DNA of 64,000 nucleotides from Cercis canadensis (lineage: Eukaryota > Streptophyta > Magnoliopsida > Fabales > Fabaceae): the NCBI GenBank assembly GCA_003255065.1, contig QAOA01006679.1, forward strand, positions 34,150-98,149, written 5' to 3'. The position numbers were made by a program, and so were the translations under genes. The notes beneath the pieces are model-generated. The model had not been told where the DNA came from, did not search any database, and worked only from the letters and a program-made list of their open reading frames with translations. Positions within the stretch are counted from its first letter, which is position 1. The number at the start of each line of letters is the position of its first letter. Shown in pieces: positions 12,501 to 24,421 of this stretch.

Positions 12501-15500
12501 GTCCAATTTCTTTTTTTTGGGTATGGAGAAGTCCAATTTCAGAACTGTAGAAAAAGAAGAATGTTTCAGTTTTCAAGTTGTTCCCCATCATATCATGTCA
12601 TACTTTGTACTTCCTGCAAAATTTTAATTTCTTTAATGTGTTTTTATGTGCAGATAGTTGAAGTTCTAACAGAGTCCTTGACACTTAAGGAAACCCCTAT
12701 TCCAACTAAAGTTGCTAGGCTCATGCTTGTCTCTGATGTTCTTCATAATAGTAGTGCTCCTGTTAGAAATGCATCTGCATATCGCACCAAATTTGAAGGA
12801 ACATTACCTGACATAATGGAGAGTTTTAATGACTTGTATCGGAGTGTAACAGGACGTATCACTGCTGAGGCTCTAAAGGTAGGCTGGACAAGTACAGAAT
12901 GCCTTGTTGTAATTGCTCATTTCCTTTTGTATTCTGGTTTGATCTTTGGCTGAAAAATTTCCAGGAAAGAGTAATGAAAGTTCTCCAAGTCTGGGCGGAC
13001 TGGTTTCTCTTTTCAGATGCTTATGTGAATGGCTTACGAGCCACTTTCCTTCGATCTGGGAACTCTGGTGTCATACCATTCCATTCCATCTGTGGTGATG
13101 CACCTGAAATTGAGAAAAAGATCTCTTCTGAAGACACAGTTGATGGTAGCAAGACCAACCAAGATGCTGCATTGGCGATGGGGAGAGGAGCTGCAACGAA
13201 GGAGCTAATGTCTCTCCCTCTTTCTGAGCTGGAAAGACGGTGCCGGCACAATGGGTTGTCACTTGTTGGTGGTAGAGAAATGATGGTATCACGGTTGCTT
13301 AGTCTAGAGGAGGCAGAAAAGCAAAGGGGTTTTGAACTAGATGATGAATTGAAATATGCTCAAAACCAAGCAAGTTCAGGGAGATATCCAAGTGGTCGGA
13401 GAGAAACAAGTATTGAGCCTGAACCAGTAGGATTGTCTGGATGGAACCACTATGAGGAGGACGATTTGCCATCACAAAGCACAGGGTCTGTTTTGGCACC
13501 AACCCTTCCCATTCCACAGCCTGAACTCAAACCCTTCACAAAAAAGGAGAAGAACAATCCTGTTTTGCCAGCCTCTAAATGGGCTCGGGAGGATGATGAG
13601 AGTGACGATGAACAAAAGAGAAGTGGTCTGGGGTTAAGCTACTCGTCTTCTGGTAGTGAGAATGTGGGTGATGGTTCAGTTAAGGCCGATGAGTTGGAAT
13701 CTGCAGCTGATACAAGCATTTCAGCACAACCTGACAGTGGAATGAACGAAGAGCAGAGGTTCAATCATACTTCCACCTTTTCTTTGCTGTCCCATTTTTG
13801 TTCTTCCAGCAGTAGATAATGTTATCTTCAGAACTGTTCATTTCTGTTTTGTTCTGGAACCACACAATGACCTTAGATTAATTTTTCTTTTTTTGTTTTT
13901 ATTTGATGGTGACTGTTCCATCCAGAGAAAAGAATCTTTTCTTTTGTTTTGGTCTTNNNNNNNNNNNNNNNNNNNNNNNNNNNNNNNNNNNNNNNNNNNN
14001 NNNNNNNNNNNGGGGGTGGCGGGGGTGGGTGGGGAAAGGGTATAAAATGCAGGTACTTGAGGAGCTTATTTTAAAGTAGTGATGCCTATGCTGATTATAA
14101 ATTTTTCATATTGTAATGTTGCTTGATGGGTCCATAAAATTTATGATCTTTAACTTTGAATAGGTGAAACTATATTTTTAAATAAAGTAGGATCCTCTAA
14201 AGCTATTAAAAATGGCAGGAAATAGTTTCATTTGTATTTATTATCTGATGCTCATGGAGCCTGGCATTGGCTGTTATACAGGCAGAAGTTGAGACGCCTA
14301 GAAGTTGCTTTAATTGAATATCGGGAGTCTCTTGAAGAGCAGGGAATTAAAAATTTGGAGGAAATTGAGAAAAAAGTTGCGATGCACCGAAAACGCCTGC
14401 TAGTGGAGTATGGCTTATCAGATTCTAGTGAAGATGGTCAAGGAAATAGTAAGTTTTTCTGTTACCCTCTTTTGAAGTCACAGTAAAGCAATTTATCATG
14501 ACTATTATTTCTCTAAAATGCTGTATTTTTTTAAATATGGTATTTATTTTCATTTGTTCAGATAAATTCTGTGGCAAATAGTGTCAACCCAATCATCCAG
14601 TTTATGTTTGAAATTTGTTAATACAAAAACAACGTTGAGTTCCTATTTGATTATAATGTCTATGTGAGCTTATTTAGCTTCATGCAAGGACGTTATTTTA
14701 TGTCATAGAAACTTGGAAATTAGGAACAAGGCTCACTATCTGATCGTTATTTTTCTAGGCAGAACGTTTCTAGTGGTTGGATTAGAGGAATGATAGCAAG
14801 ACATTAATGGTTCACAATTGTATGGTGTTCTGTACTGTTTGATTGTTTGTTGGTTTCTTTTTTTTTTTTTTTTTAATTTTATTTTTCTCTTATANTTTAA
14901 TTTTATTTTACTCTTATAAGTTGTAGATTATAAGAGTGACTCTGCATTGCAATAATGTGATATCTTAAGAGACCACAGGTTCTGGTTCATAGATGCCCTG
15001 CTATTGTTTCAGATTTAGTAACTCTGCATTGCATCATCTGAATCTGTTTTACTTGCTTTTGGCTGGGGATGAACAACTTGCCCTTAGCTTAATATTACTA
15101 ATACCAAAACAGCTTTCATGGTGTGACATCTTATCTGTGACAACTTGTCAGATTATGTGTATTCTAGAAATCTTAATCTCTTGTACACCTGTATAGATAT
15201 CAGAAGTCTTTTCTGTACATGTATTGAAACGTCTTCGTGTGTAACTCTCATTGTTCAGAATGATGGTTAAGTCTCTGAAAATTTTAGGTGAAGAATTTCA
15301 TTTGTTTTTGAATAATTTTAGGACGAATGTCTTCAGAGAGGAAGGATAGGCGGGATGATTCCCGTGACGTCTCAAGGAAGCGCCATCGTAGTCGCAGTGG
15401 AAGCGATAGTCCACAACGAAAGTCATCAGTTAAAGATAGAGAGAGGGAGCATGATGTAGACAGAGACCGAGACAGACACAGGGATAGAACTTATGACTTT

Positions 15501-15617
15501 GATGGTGATAGAGGGAGGGACCGGGACAGGGAGAAGAGTGGAAGCAGAGAGAGAGATGATCATGATAGGGATAGAGGCAGAGATAGAGACCGGGACCGGA
15601 GGAGACGGGCGAAATAA
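6540..15617 (+). CDS. RRC1: RRC1-like splicing factor (U2 snRNP-associated SURP protein, SR140 family), 5' partial
   Basis: This is the plant homologue of human SR140/U2SURP, a nuclear protein linked to the U2 snRNP. In Arabidopsis, RRC1 affects phytochrome-B signalling and alternative splicing. Exons: 6540-6600, 6687-6839, 7212-7328, 7418-7583, 7741-7853, 8205-8276, 8638-8859, 9069-9127, 9306-9390, 9499-9636, 12654-12878, 12965-13758, 14282-14448, 15322-15617. All have GT-AG borders and join in frame to 888 codons plus stop. Domains by in-window residue: RRM about 98-178 (NLYVGNLSPK; NCGFVAFMNRADG), SURP about 245-290 (FEQAIMERGRGNPLFSFLFE), CID about 355-495 (RDEFEDMLRALTLERSQIKE), a SAP-like segment about 549-590 (LERRCRHNGLSLVGG), cwf21 about 735-790, then an Arg/Asp/Ser-rich tail. 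About 80-90 N-terminal residues are missing against the usual length of roughly 950, because they lie upstream. The reading frame is intact. Confidence 0.93.
9637..12653 (+). other. RRC1 intron of 3.0 kb loaded with repeats
   Basis: This intron splits the CID domain (exon end ..DAAGE, next exon IVEVLTE..). It is far longer than the gene's other downstream introns. It contains a foldback element (about 10330-10925), GGTTCGGTTT-type repeat sequence at 11160-11310, a T/C-rich block at 11320-12000 whose chance open frames are not genes, and more degenerate repeat sequence to 12260. Both splice sites look normal (GAG|gtaata and tatgtgcag|ATA), so the gene should still splice. Confidence 0.8.
10333..10925. 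repeat. Foldback/MITE-like element in RRC1 intron
   Basis: About 85 bp at 10333-10420 is repeated in inverted orientation at about 10810-10922. Shared blocks are gtca..gagtttg, aagttatt..aattc and tttggttcct. The interior carries at least five short degenerate copies of GGATAACCACATAGG (near 10457, 10516, 10698, 10720 and 10756). There is no coding sequence. The structure suggests a non-autonomous DNA transposon. The family is unknown and the exact ends and target duplication are unclear. Confidence 0.5.
13957..14011. other. Assembly gap (55 N) beside a G-rich run
   Basis: There are 55 consecutive N inside an RRC1 intron (between exons ending 13758 and starting 14282). The sequence resumes at 14012 with gggggtggcgggggtggg, a G-quadruplex-type run. 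The coding exons on both sides are in frame, so no exon is evidently lost. Confidence 0.95.
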
Positions 15618-16042
15618 GAGTATTTCAGATGCATGAAATCCAATATCTTTCACCTGAATGAGTTGCTGTGTTTGTCAAGAGTCCAGACTGGAGTTGGCTT
15701 TTTGTCATCAAAAGGGGATGTTGGCATGTTTGCAACTGGTTGAAGATAGGAATGAATTGCCTGCTTGGGAAATTGTATTGTTATACTTGTATGGACAGTC
15801 TTGAAAAGGATGGTCACCACACATTTCCTGTGATAACTTGGAAGAGAATATGATTGCTGTTACACCAAAATTTAAGTTGTACTCTGGTGTTATTTTGGTT
15901 AATTAGTTAGTGCATTGTTTCTGAAAATTGCATATATGTGGAGGAAGAATTTGATAGTTCATTGGTTTACTGAGTTCTGATTAAGGGATGCCTAGGCTGT
16001 CATTTTATTTTTTACCCATCTGGTTTTTGTATTGTTTCAGTC

Positions 16043-16048
16043 AATAAA
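16043..16048 (+). terminator. Probable poly(A) signal of RRC1
   Basis: AATAAA lies about 430 bp after the RRC1 stop codon (15615-15617) in a T-rich context, a plausible plant 3' UTR length. No other canonical signal lies closer. Plant signals are degenerate, so this is only the best candidate. Confidence 0.5.
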
Positions 16049-16080
16049 TTGATATAGTTTCTGTGTAAGGTGCACTTTTA

Positions 16081-18345
16081 AATGTGGATAGCTTAATTAG
16101 AAAATTTAGGATGTGGATCTTTATAAATTATGGATAATCATAGCATTTATTATAAAAAAAATTAAACAGATATAATGCATACTTTATTATCTGTTGTAAC
16201 CCTTGTTTCCTCTATTTTCATCGATAGTTTCTATTCATTCTTATTTAACTCTCATGGGCTTTACACCTTACATGAAGGTGGTGTTTGGTATAGGGAATGA
16301 AATATTCCCATTCTAGAGTATATTATTGGGAATAGGACTCTTGGGAATGAGACTCCTAAAAAAAATCATAAAATGTGTTTGGTTAACACTTAATTATTTT
16401 AGGAATAATATCATTTTCATGTTTAGGTCAATTGAAATATTTTCAGAAATATAATTAACTTTCCCAAAAATATCTTTGATTGAAATAAAAGAAAGTAGTT
16501 ACAAATGGTTGATCCATGACAGCAGAAAAACTTTCTCGGTAGCAAAAAAAAAATTCCATTTGGCTATTCACATGTCCTACAAGGAAGAAGCGGTAATTTT
16601 TTGTGCTTAGCAGCAAATAAAAACTTACAGCATTATAAATGATTCCAAAATGTAAACAAATACATCATATACTACATAGATACATCAAACTATTGTTATA
16701 CAATGGTGCAAAATATAAACCAGAAAAAAGAATTTTTTGAGCAGTTCAGTTCAATTTTCAAGCTCTGTGATACAAAACCTGTCAGAAAGGAAGAGTTTTG
16801 TACAGGAACACTTCAAATCCAAGCAACAATGGAAAATTTAGTAAATTGAGAAATCCAAATAGAGAATTGAACCAGCAATCTGAATAGACTCAGTTATCAC
16901 AGATTAAATGCATGGGAATAAAAAGAACCCACATGCTCAAATACCGCAAGGAATATCACAATCGGCAGAACACATAATTGGCCATGACAGGAGGTGGGTC
17001 TGTTAGGAAAAACGTTAATGGAATCTAAATAGGTTGGCTTTAAGGGGTGAATAATTACACTGTTTTGAGTGTAATATTGCTTCTCTATAAAAGCAAGTTA
17101 TCCCATAATACAACAAAACCTTCAAAAATTCTCAATAGAAAAGTGAATCTTTAATGTATCAATGAATTCCTTTTTATAGAGTTAAAAAGACACTAATAAA
17201 CAAATATAATTGGTCAATAATTAANTCACAATCGGCAGAACACAGAATTGGCCATGACAGGAGGTGGGTCTGTTAGGAAAAACGTTAATGGAGACTAAAT
17301 AAGTTGGCTTTAAGGGGTGAATAATTACACTGTTTTGAGTGTAATATTGCTTATCTATAAAAGCAAGTTATCCCATAATACAACAAAACCCTCAAAAATT
17401 CTCAATAGAAAAGTGAATCTTTAATGTATCAATGAATTCCTTTTTATAGAGTTAAAAAGACACTAATAAACAAATATAATTGGTCAATAATTAATAGACA
17501 TAATTGTCTATTCAAAATAGTCACAATTGTCTGCTCGAAATAAAAACAACAATTTGTTTGAAACAAACACAATTGTCTATTCAGGTTTACTAATAAACCA
17601 AACAGATATAACTTAATTAACTGTCATTCGAACCCGGTCAAATCGACTTGACCGGTCCGGTTCGATTATTAAAACCAAACTTTAAAATATTTGTTCAATC
17701 AAGGCCCAAGATACCTTAAGTCCCCAAGTGCCAATTAAAGATCATTAAAAGGCTTTGACTTGTTAGATTATTTGGATTTGTTAAATGGGCTATAATTTTA
17801 GTTTGCCTTTATAAAGTTTTTTATATACTTTAATTTAATCAACGTGAGACTTGGTTTTATAAGCACTTTTATAAACTATTTCATCAGGGTTAACGGACTT
17901 AGATTGAGCTATGGAAATAGAGCATTTCAAATAGAACCCAGAAATTGAATCCAATCCAATCTGCGATTGAACCCACCACCTGATATCAAGTCAAAATCAC
18001 CAATCTAAACGAAAATCGGATGGACCCACTTCGTCAACAATGGAAGATGGGGCTTACGGATTGCTCTCATCAGATTGTTCTTCTTCTTCGTCGTCGTAGT
18101 TCTCTCTCTCTGCTCTCATGAGCAACACACGCCAGAGAACTCAAGAGGCTCCGGACGACGTCGGAGAACTAAAGAGTGAGGAGGAACGAGATGAGGAAGA
18201 TGAGCAGAAGCAGTAGCATCTGGAGGAAGAAGGACATGGAAAAGATGGAATTTCTGGGTCTGTACAAGCCCACGGCAGCGTGAATGAAGAAGGGCAGAGG
18301 AGGAAGAAATTTCTCCACTCCGTAAGTTTGGATACCCACCCTCTC
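16081..18345. other. Intergenic repeat-rich DNA
   Basis: No gene is recognisable. At about 16272-16345 the sequence ggtgtttggtatagggaatg starts what looks like a TIR-type element, but I cannot find its partner end. The block at 16956-17491 is a tandem duplication (separate entry). At 17630-17680 there is a CCGGTTCGATT-type repeat motif. At 18000-18345 base composition rises and short frames appear (for example 18118-18216), none of which resembles a known protein. Confidence 0.6.
16956..17494. repeat. 270-bp tandem duplication with a single N at the junction
   Basis: Bases 16956-17224 are repeated at 17226-17494 (period 270) with about five mismatches by eye, for example cacataattgg versus cacagaattgg and aaaccttcaa versus aaaccctcaa. 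The copies are separated by one N at 17225. Either it is a recent local duplication or two overlapping contig ends from different haplotypes were joined without merging. The N at the exact seam favours the second explanation. Confidence 0.85.
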
Positions 18346-18347
18346 GG

Positions 18348-20046
18348 TGGTGTTTGGTACAAGTTTTATTTTTAGGAAAGTTTTATTCCCATTCTCTCAT
18401 GTGAGAAAGTTCTATTGCACTCTCATGCGTTTGGTAAACAGATTAATTTTAGTTTCTTAAGAATCTCAATTTGAAAATTCTATATTCCTATGTTTAGTAC
18501 CAAAATTTTCAAAAACTTTCTAAAAAAACACTAACATTCTCGTGAACGTTTTTTTGGACAAATTTTCCATGAAAATATTTCGGGGAGAGAATTTTTAAGA
18601 TCTGAAAACTTCATCTTTCTCAAACACTCAACTCACATTAATACCCTCCCTCTCCCTTATCACCATTGCATCTCTGTCAGCTTTCCTCTGTAAGCTTCAA
18701 ATGATCGAGACGCAGTAGGTCACCAGCCACCGCCACTGACCAGAGAGTAGAGGCACCGAACCCACACCCACCGCCGCTCCCCTCTGTTCTTACTCACTCT
18801 CGTTCTCACGCCGTAGGTCTCTCTGCTTTTTCTCCCTCTGTTCTTTCTCACTGTCGTCCTTCTTCTCTCCCACCGTCCATTCTCTTTTTCTGTTTTTATT
18901 ATTTAATTTTGATTTGTTTTTTTGCTAAAATTAATTCTGATTCTTTTATTAATTTAAGATTTAAATATCTTGCATGCTCATATAATTGGACGAATTTTGA
19001 ATCAAGTCTTTATATTTTTTGAAATTTTTATAGTTTAATTTAGTACATGTTATCGTTTTCGGTTATAAATCTATTAATTTAATACTAACATGACAAATGA
19101 CTTATTTATGTGACAATAAAAAAAATTGATGTGACGTCAAAATGACACAAAAAATTACTACTTTATCAACTTTTTTAATACACTTTTTTGAGCCAGAATT
19201 TGATGAGATGATAATTTTTGTGCTATTTTGATACCATGTCAACTTTTTTTTATTGTCACATAGATAAGTCATTTGTTATGTTAGCACTAACTAACGACAT
19301 TATAATTAGGGATGATAACAAGGACCTAATTAAAAAAAAATTTAAATTATAAAAACTCTAAAAAAAATTATAAAGATAGATGTAATATATTTAAACCTTA
19401 ATTCAATAAGGAGATTAGACTTTGAAAAAGTAGGCTGAGGACTTGGGCTGCTAATTCTCTATTAATTACTTATTACTAGTTTCAGTCCCGCGTGTTGTAC
19501 GGAGAGATATTAAAAATAGAGAAAGCTGCCTTCAAGAGAGAAAAAAAAAAAATAATAATAGAAAGCTGCCAGTGAAGAGTGAGAAAAAATAATAGAAAAA
19601 ATAGGAGATGTGAGAGAGCGAATAACATTCTCTTGGATAACTCTATTCTCAAGAAAAGTGTTATCTATTAGTAGTATATAGGGATTTGATCTAGGTTATT
19701 ATATATTATTTTTTTCTTTTTCTATTTTGCTTGTGAAACTTAATTTAAATAATGGACTATTAAAATAAACAAATAAAAGAAAAGGGTACAAATAAGACAT
19801 AATTAAATGGTAAACATAAAAAAATTAGAAGTTACAAAGCGTTAAAAAACAAATTAACATTCATTAATTATAGAAAATAATCTCATTTTTTTTTATTTAA
19901 ACCCTAGAAATATGATTCTCATAAATGAAAAAACAATCTGTTTACCAAATGTTGAGTGTAAAATTTCATTTTAAGGTATTTTTTATTTTTTATACCAAAC
20001 AGAAGAAATTTTTATTCCCATATTCACTTTTTTATACCAAACACCC
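18348..20046. mobile_element. TIR element with GGTGTTTGGTA ends (non-autonomous)
   Basis: The left end ggtgtttggtacaag (about 18350) is mirrored by tataccaaacacccc (about 20030-20045). Just inside each end the strands again resemble each other (ttcccattc..; tttggtaaac..). No transposase is visible within the 1.7 kb. A separate foldback lies inside it. The target duplication was not identified, so the exact borders are approximate. Confidence 0.5.
19003..19375. repeat. Foldback (long inverted-repeat MITE) nested in the TIR element
   Basis: The left arm, about 19003-19167 (..tgacaaatgacttatttatg..gtcaaaatgacac), is inverted at about 19190-19375 (..gtgctattttgat..cataagtcatttgtta-like). The arms are about 165-185 bp around a spacer of roughly 20 bp, so the DNA or RNA could fold into one long hairpin. 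There is no coding content. Confidence 0.65.
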
Positions 20047-20892
20047 CCTTAGTACAAATTTTTATTTCTGGGCATAAAGCTAAGAATGATTTTTTATCAC
20101 TTGTATTAAATATGAAAAAAATTTATTCTTAACCTCACTTTCCTGAGATTCTTAAAACATGATTGGGACCAAAAACCACCTAAAGTGTTTCACGTTACAT
20201 AATTCTTCACGCATTCTTCAATAATGTCGAATGTTAAGCATCTTTCAGGTCTGCTTTATGGGTTTAGTCTGCAACTGCCTTTAGTCATAAAAAAAAAAAA
20301 AAGGAAGAAAAAGTTCGAAATAAGGTTTTCTTTTTTGGCTAACATTATTTCTCAAGGTGTTGGCTAAAATAACCTACAAACTACAAGTGCATTTAATTAT
20401 GTATTTATTTTATTTATATGTCTAATTATTCTTTTTATATTTGACAACTTTTGAAAATGATAAATATATGTATACACATAATAAGACAATAATTAACTAA
20501 CGTAGTGTGTATTTTTATAATTTTGTAGTAGGTACATTATGCATTTGTAAGGAAAGCATTTGTTAGATGCATCTACAATGAATTACTCTTAACTTTGAAA
20601 ACTTTTGGGTATTTCTCCCAAGAAATAAGGTATGTATCGTTCCTGTTATTTGTGACAAAAATCTTTGTTGAGCTTTTTTTATAAAAAGAAATTTACAAAA
20701 GCTTTTGTTTGAACTTAACCAAAAAATTTATGGTTATTAAATAGTGTGTTCTTATACGCCTCAGCTATCAAATAGATAAATTATTTTTATCTCATTTTTT
20801 TACAATGTATTCGTGTGACATGTGTGTGTTATGAAGATGGTCAAAGGCAAGCTTTATATTTAATTTATGTTCAATGTTCTAATAACCATACA
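20047..20892. other. AT-rich intergenic sequence
   Basis: No gene, RNA or recognisable repeat was found. Poly-A and poly-T tracts only. Confidence 0.5.
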
Positions 20893-21340
20893 AAGATGCT
20901 AAATAATTCTTACACAGAACTCATACTCGGGATATGTGGCAATACTAGAAGATTCACAGCCCATTTTCATTGACAAAAACCTCCATTATCTTCTGAATAA
21001 TTAATCCTCTGAAATTGTCATACAATACAAATGCTGCACAAATCTCATCATCAAACCAACCCCACTTTTTATAAAGGTCAGTCTTCCTTATCCATGTGAA
21101 GTTGCTTATGTACATCATTATAGCAACAGCTCTAACAAATTGCGACCTCAAAGGATCAAACCCTATTTTCTTTACTTCCCCCACAACTCCTTAAACTTAT
21201 TTGAACTTGAAAACTTCAATTTTGGGCAGAAGGTTTTCTCAGGATCACGTTGGAGCAAACGCAGACTTCCTCTCATGACATATAATGTATGGTTCGAGAG
21301 AAACCTTGTTTCTTATAAAACTCAATCATTAAACCTAGCT
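20893..21340 (-). pseudogene. mTERF-family (mitochondrial/plastid transcription termination factor) pseudogene fragment
   Basis: The minus-strand frame at 20954-21184 reads KKIGFDPLRSQFVRAVAIM, then WIRKTDLYKKWGWFDDEI and IIQKIMEVFVNENG. This matches the repeated helical mTERF modules of plant organelle transcription factors (GFDPLRS-type helix, YKKWGWS-DEI, then KIM..DFFVN). A one-base shift just after NENG restores the next module (CESSSIATYPEY) to about 20893. Upstream, EFYKKQGFSRT (about 21300-21330) and LLQRDPEKTF are in other frames. Only about 150 of the roughly 380 residues usual for the family remain, with at least two frameshifts, so it is a relic. No intact mTERF gene is in the window. 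Confidence 0.72.
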
Positions 21341-24049
21341 AGCTTTTCTGGTGTTTAGAAATTTAGGTACTTGGAAAATGAAGCAACATCTCTAGGCTCT
21401 CATAGAAGTCCAGTGCCTCCCCAATCTTACCATTATTATACAGATCTTTATCGCATTTAGTTCATAACACCTTTTTAAAATCTTCCGAAACACAGATAGA
21501 GCAAAACTCATCTGACCCACATGGCAATGACAACTTTTGTTATGCTAGTGCGATTTGAAATATCATCTACAAATTGCAAGAGCAATGGTAGTTTCAAAGC
21601 AATATATCACTAGAATATAGACCAACGGTAGTTTAAATCTCTCATCCTTTTACTTTGATGTAACCCTTTCCCTTTGCTTATCTTTTATCCTTTCATTCCT
21701 TTTACTTGTATTCTGGATCCTTGTTCCTCTTTTATTTAAGTTAATGAAATCTCTACTTTCTCTTTAACTCGTACAGTTTATGCATCATTTACGTTTCCAG
21801 TAGATTTAAAGTTTCTTTTGAGCACCAAAAGAGTAACAAAAATTGAGAAAGGTCCTATTCCTAGACAAACAGAAGAGGATCAAGAGAGTGGAATTATTCA
21901 GTTGACCAAGCCCAAGATTTAGTCCATTCAGTCACAAAATTTCGTTGTAAACAGTTTGAAACCGAGAACGGAGATAATAATAGCTAAGTTGCTTCAATCA
22001 TTTTGCTGGCTATGATTTATGTTGTTCCCAAGCCTACAAAAATTGAAATAAAATATAAATAATAATAATATATTAGAGAAAAATTAGAGATATTGCACCA
22101 GGATGAGGGAGGAGTATATCATTTTCTTTAAGACAATTTACACATCTCGCAGGTGATTCTTAGTATCTCTATTAGGTGCAATAAGTTCTAGACACGTTAT
22201 CTCTAGGATATAACATCTCAATGACCACACCATTTATCCTCTAATATTTTATACAAATAAGAGAAAATACACTCTCCAAATACCCTTCTCCGCCCAAGTG
22301 TTTATTCACATATAGTACAACACTTATGCGCGAACACACACAAGATAATAGCATTGCATCACCATATTGTGTCTAAATGTACAAATATATAGAAGAGATA
22401 GAGACCTATTGGCTTCCAACCGTTGGGCACAAGTCAAGGAATATAATTCCTTGATCAGAGCTGAATGTTGGCTATAAAAAAGAATGAGACCAATCAGCCA
22501 CGTGATGGCTAATATTATTGCCTTTAAGTAGTTTAATCAATTAGCATTTAATATAGCAAAATAAAAGCAAAAAACATATGGCCTTTAAGGCTGAATCAAA
22601 TACCTTTAAAACATATTATAATAGTAATAAAAAATTTCAAACTTTAGCCTAAATAAAGGAATATAACTGAATGCCATCAATCAAAGCCATTTAAAATCCA
22701 AATAAATACATTTATATTTTATAAAAATACCGTACATGTAAAACTCATAACCACAGTACATGCGATTATGTTGAATAAGAAATTAATGTGTAGGAAATGA
22801 ATTACTTTAGTAATTAAACCTTTCTCCAAGAATGGAATTTGTTATAGAAAAATATGTTGCCACTGCATTAAAAGAAAAAAATAAAAAGGGCATTAATGTT
22901 TACTTGTTCAATTTGAAATAGGCTAATTCTAAGCGGGACAAAAATATGTGTGTATGTTTGGATTAGTTTCTCTAAGAATTAGAGAGGATAAAGAGGGTTG
23001 ATGATAGAAGAATTAGAGAAAGAAAAGAATTTGTAAGCTATGTGAAGTTGCTTCACACAAAATATTAGTGTGCATTTTACAAAGCAATAATTTATGTCAT
23101 GCAAAGCAGTAAATAAGGTTGTTATGATGTAAGAGACAGTAAATATAATGGTTTATAGCAGTAAATAAAAAATTGATTTTAGCAAAGCTCGATTTGTATC
23201 GAAACAGTGGTGTTCGGCTCATGGTGCTTGAATGTGAAATCTCAATTCATGAAAGTGTCTCCATATGAAGAATATAGTGGTATTATAAAAGCAATTTATA
23301 TCAGTCTATTTATTGGTATGATGGTGATAATATATAAGTTAGATTGTAGATCCATAACCAAGCTCTACGTTCAATCATCAAGAGGCGCTTAATAGAAGCT
23401 CTTGTGGTTATGCATATATTTCTCGAACGCAGCAGTGCATGGACCTAATGTCACATTGCAAAATCAAATCAGCAGCTAATATTGATTTTTTTGGTGGATG
23501 ATCATAACATATGCATTGTCTAGTATTTCAATGAGCAGTAAGATGCAGAGAGTTTAGGTTGACATTTACCCAAATCTTGGGTACTTTGTTCAACTGTTAA
23601 AAAAATGCAATTTTCATATTACAAATACAAAATAAACAAGCCAAAAGGATTATCACAATATATAGAATCAATATATTCGCCATTAATTATAGGGCTCATT
23701 TACAAGAAAAAACAAATACTTGAAAAAAGAAAAAAAGAGTGATTAATCAATATATTATCATTATCCATCTTTTTGGGTTTTTTTTTTAACAATGATAGAA
23801 AACAGTGCATTTCTTCTTTGTTATGTATACTTTAAAATCATTTGAGTGATTTCTGAAAATCTTCACACAACCATTGTCAAATTCATAATAGGTCTTCTCT
23901 TGATATTACTTTGTATTTTTGGTTTTTGATGTGGCAAAAATATATATGCTATAAAAAAACACAGAATTATACCTTAGAAAGAATCATAATAACTAAGAAC
24001 ACAATAACATACCAAATGCGAAAGCAAAAAAGGAGAAAAATGAGTAGGG
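21341..24049. other. AT-rich intergenic sequence
   Basis: No gene is recognisable. The short frames at 21140-21358 and 23207-23392 have no known features. A T/C-rich stretch at 21640-21760 ending near gttaatgaaatc resembles a LINE 3' tail, but no coding part supports it. Confidence 0.5.
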
Positions 24050-24414
24050 TAAAGAGAAACCGTAGTGCAATAGTGTTACACTAGCCCAAGATCAACAACC
24101 TTGGTGAAGAAAAGCAAGCCAAAGAAAAGAATAGAACTCTAATGATGGATAAGAGAATAAGACTTGTATTTTTTCTGATACACAAAAGTGAAAGATTACA
24201 TAGGTATTTATAGGACTCAAATGAGAAAAAGGTTCATCCCCCTAATTAATTCCTAATATATGAACCACACTAAAAACTAGAATTTGTTGAATAAGCTTCT
24301 TGAGAAACAAGGAGACATTATACATGAACCACACTAAACTAGAATTATTGAGTAAATAAGCTTCTTGAGAAATGAAGAGACTTATTCTAGAAAATTACTT
24401 TACTAATTTCAACA
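24050..24414 (-). repeat. Copia 3' LTR (365 bp)
   Basis: In element orientation it begins TGTTGAAATTAG and ends TTTCTCTTTA. It pairs with 28550-28912. It carries two internal copies of a short block (catgaaccacactaaa), also present in the other LTR. Confidence 0.92.
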
Positions 24415-24421
24415 CTCCCCC

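Noticed and set aside
12447-12953. 168-codon + strand frame spanning the CID exon
   Set aside because: It reads through intron on both sides. The true exon is 12654-12878, supported by splice sites and the protein family.
15426-15653. Minus-strand 75-codon frame
   Set aside because: It is the antisense of the Arg/Asp-rich tail of RRC1, whose repetitive codons keep the other strand open.
17640-17680. ggtccggttcgatta resembling a tRNA T-loop
   Set aside because: No acceptor or anticodon stem can be built around it; GGTTCGATT motifs are common in plant repeats.
18141-18362. Minus-strand Ser/Cys-rich 73-codon frame
   Set aside because: Low-complexity reading of a GAGGAAGA-rich stretch with no conserved domain.
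21376-21465. PPR-like string on the minus strand (LYNNGKIGEALDFYESLEM)
   Set aside because: Less than one repeat long with a stop just upstream. It could be chance or part of the neighbouring mTERF relic.
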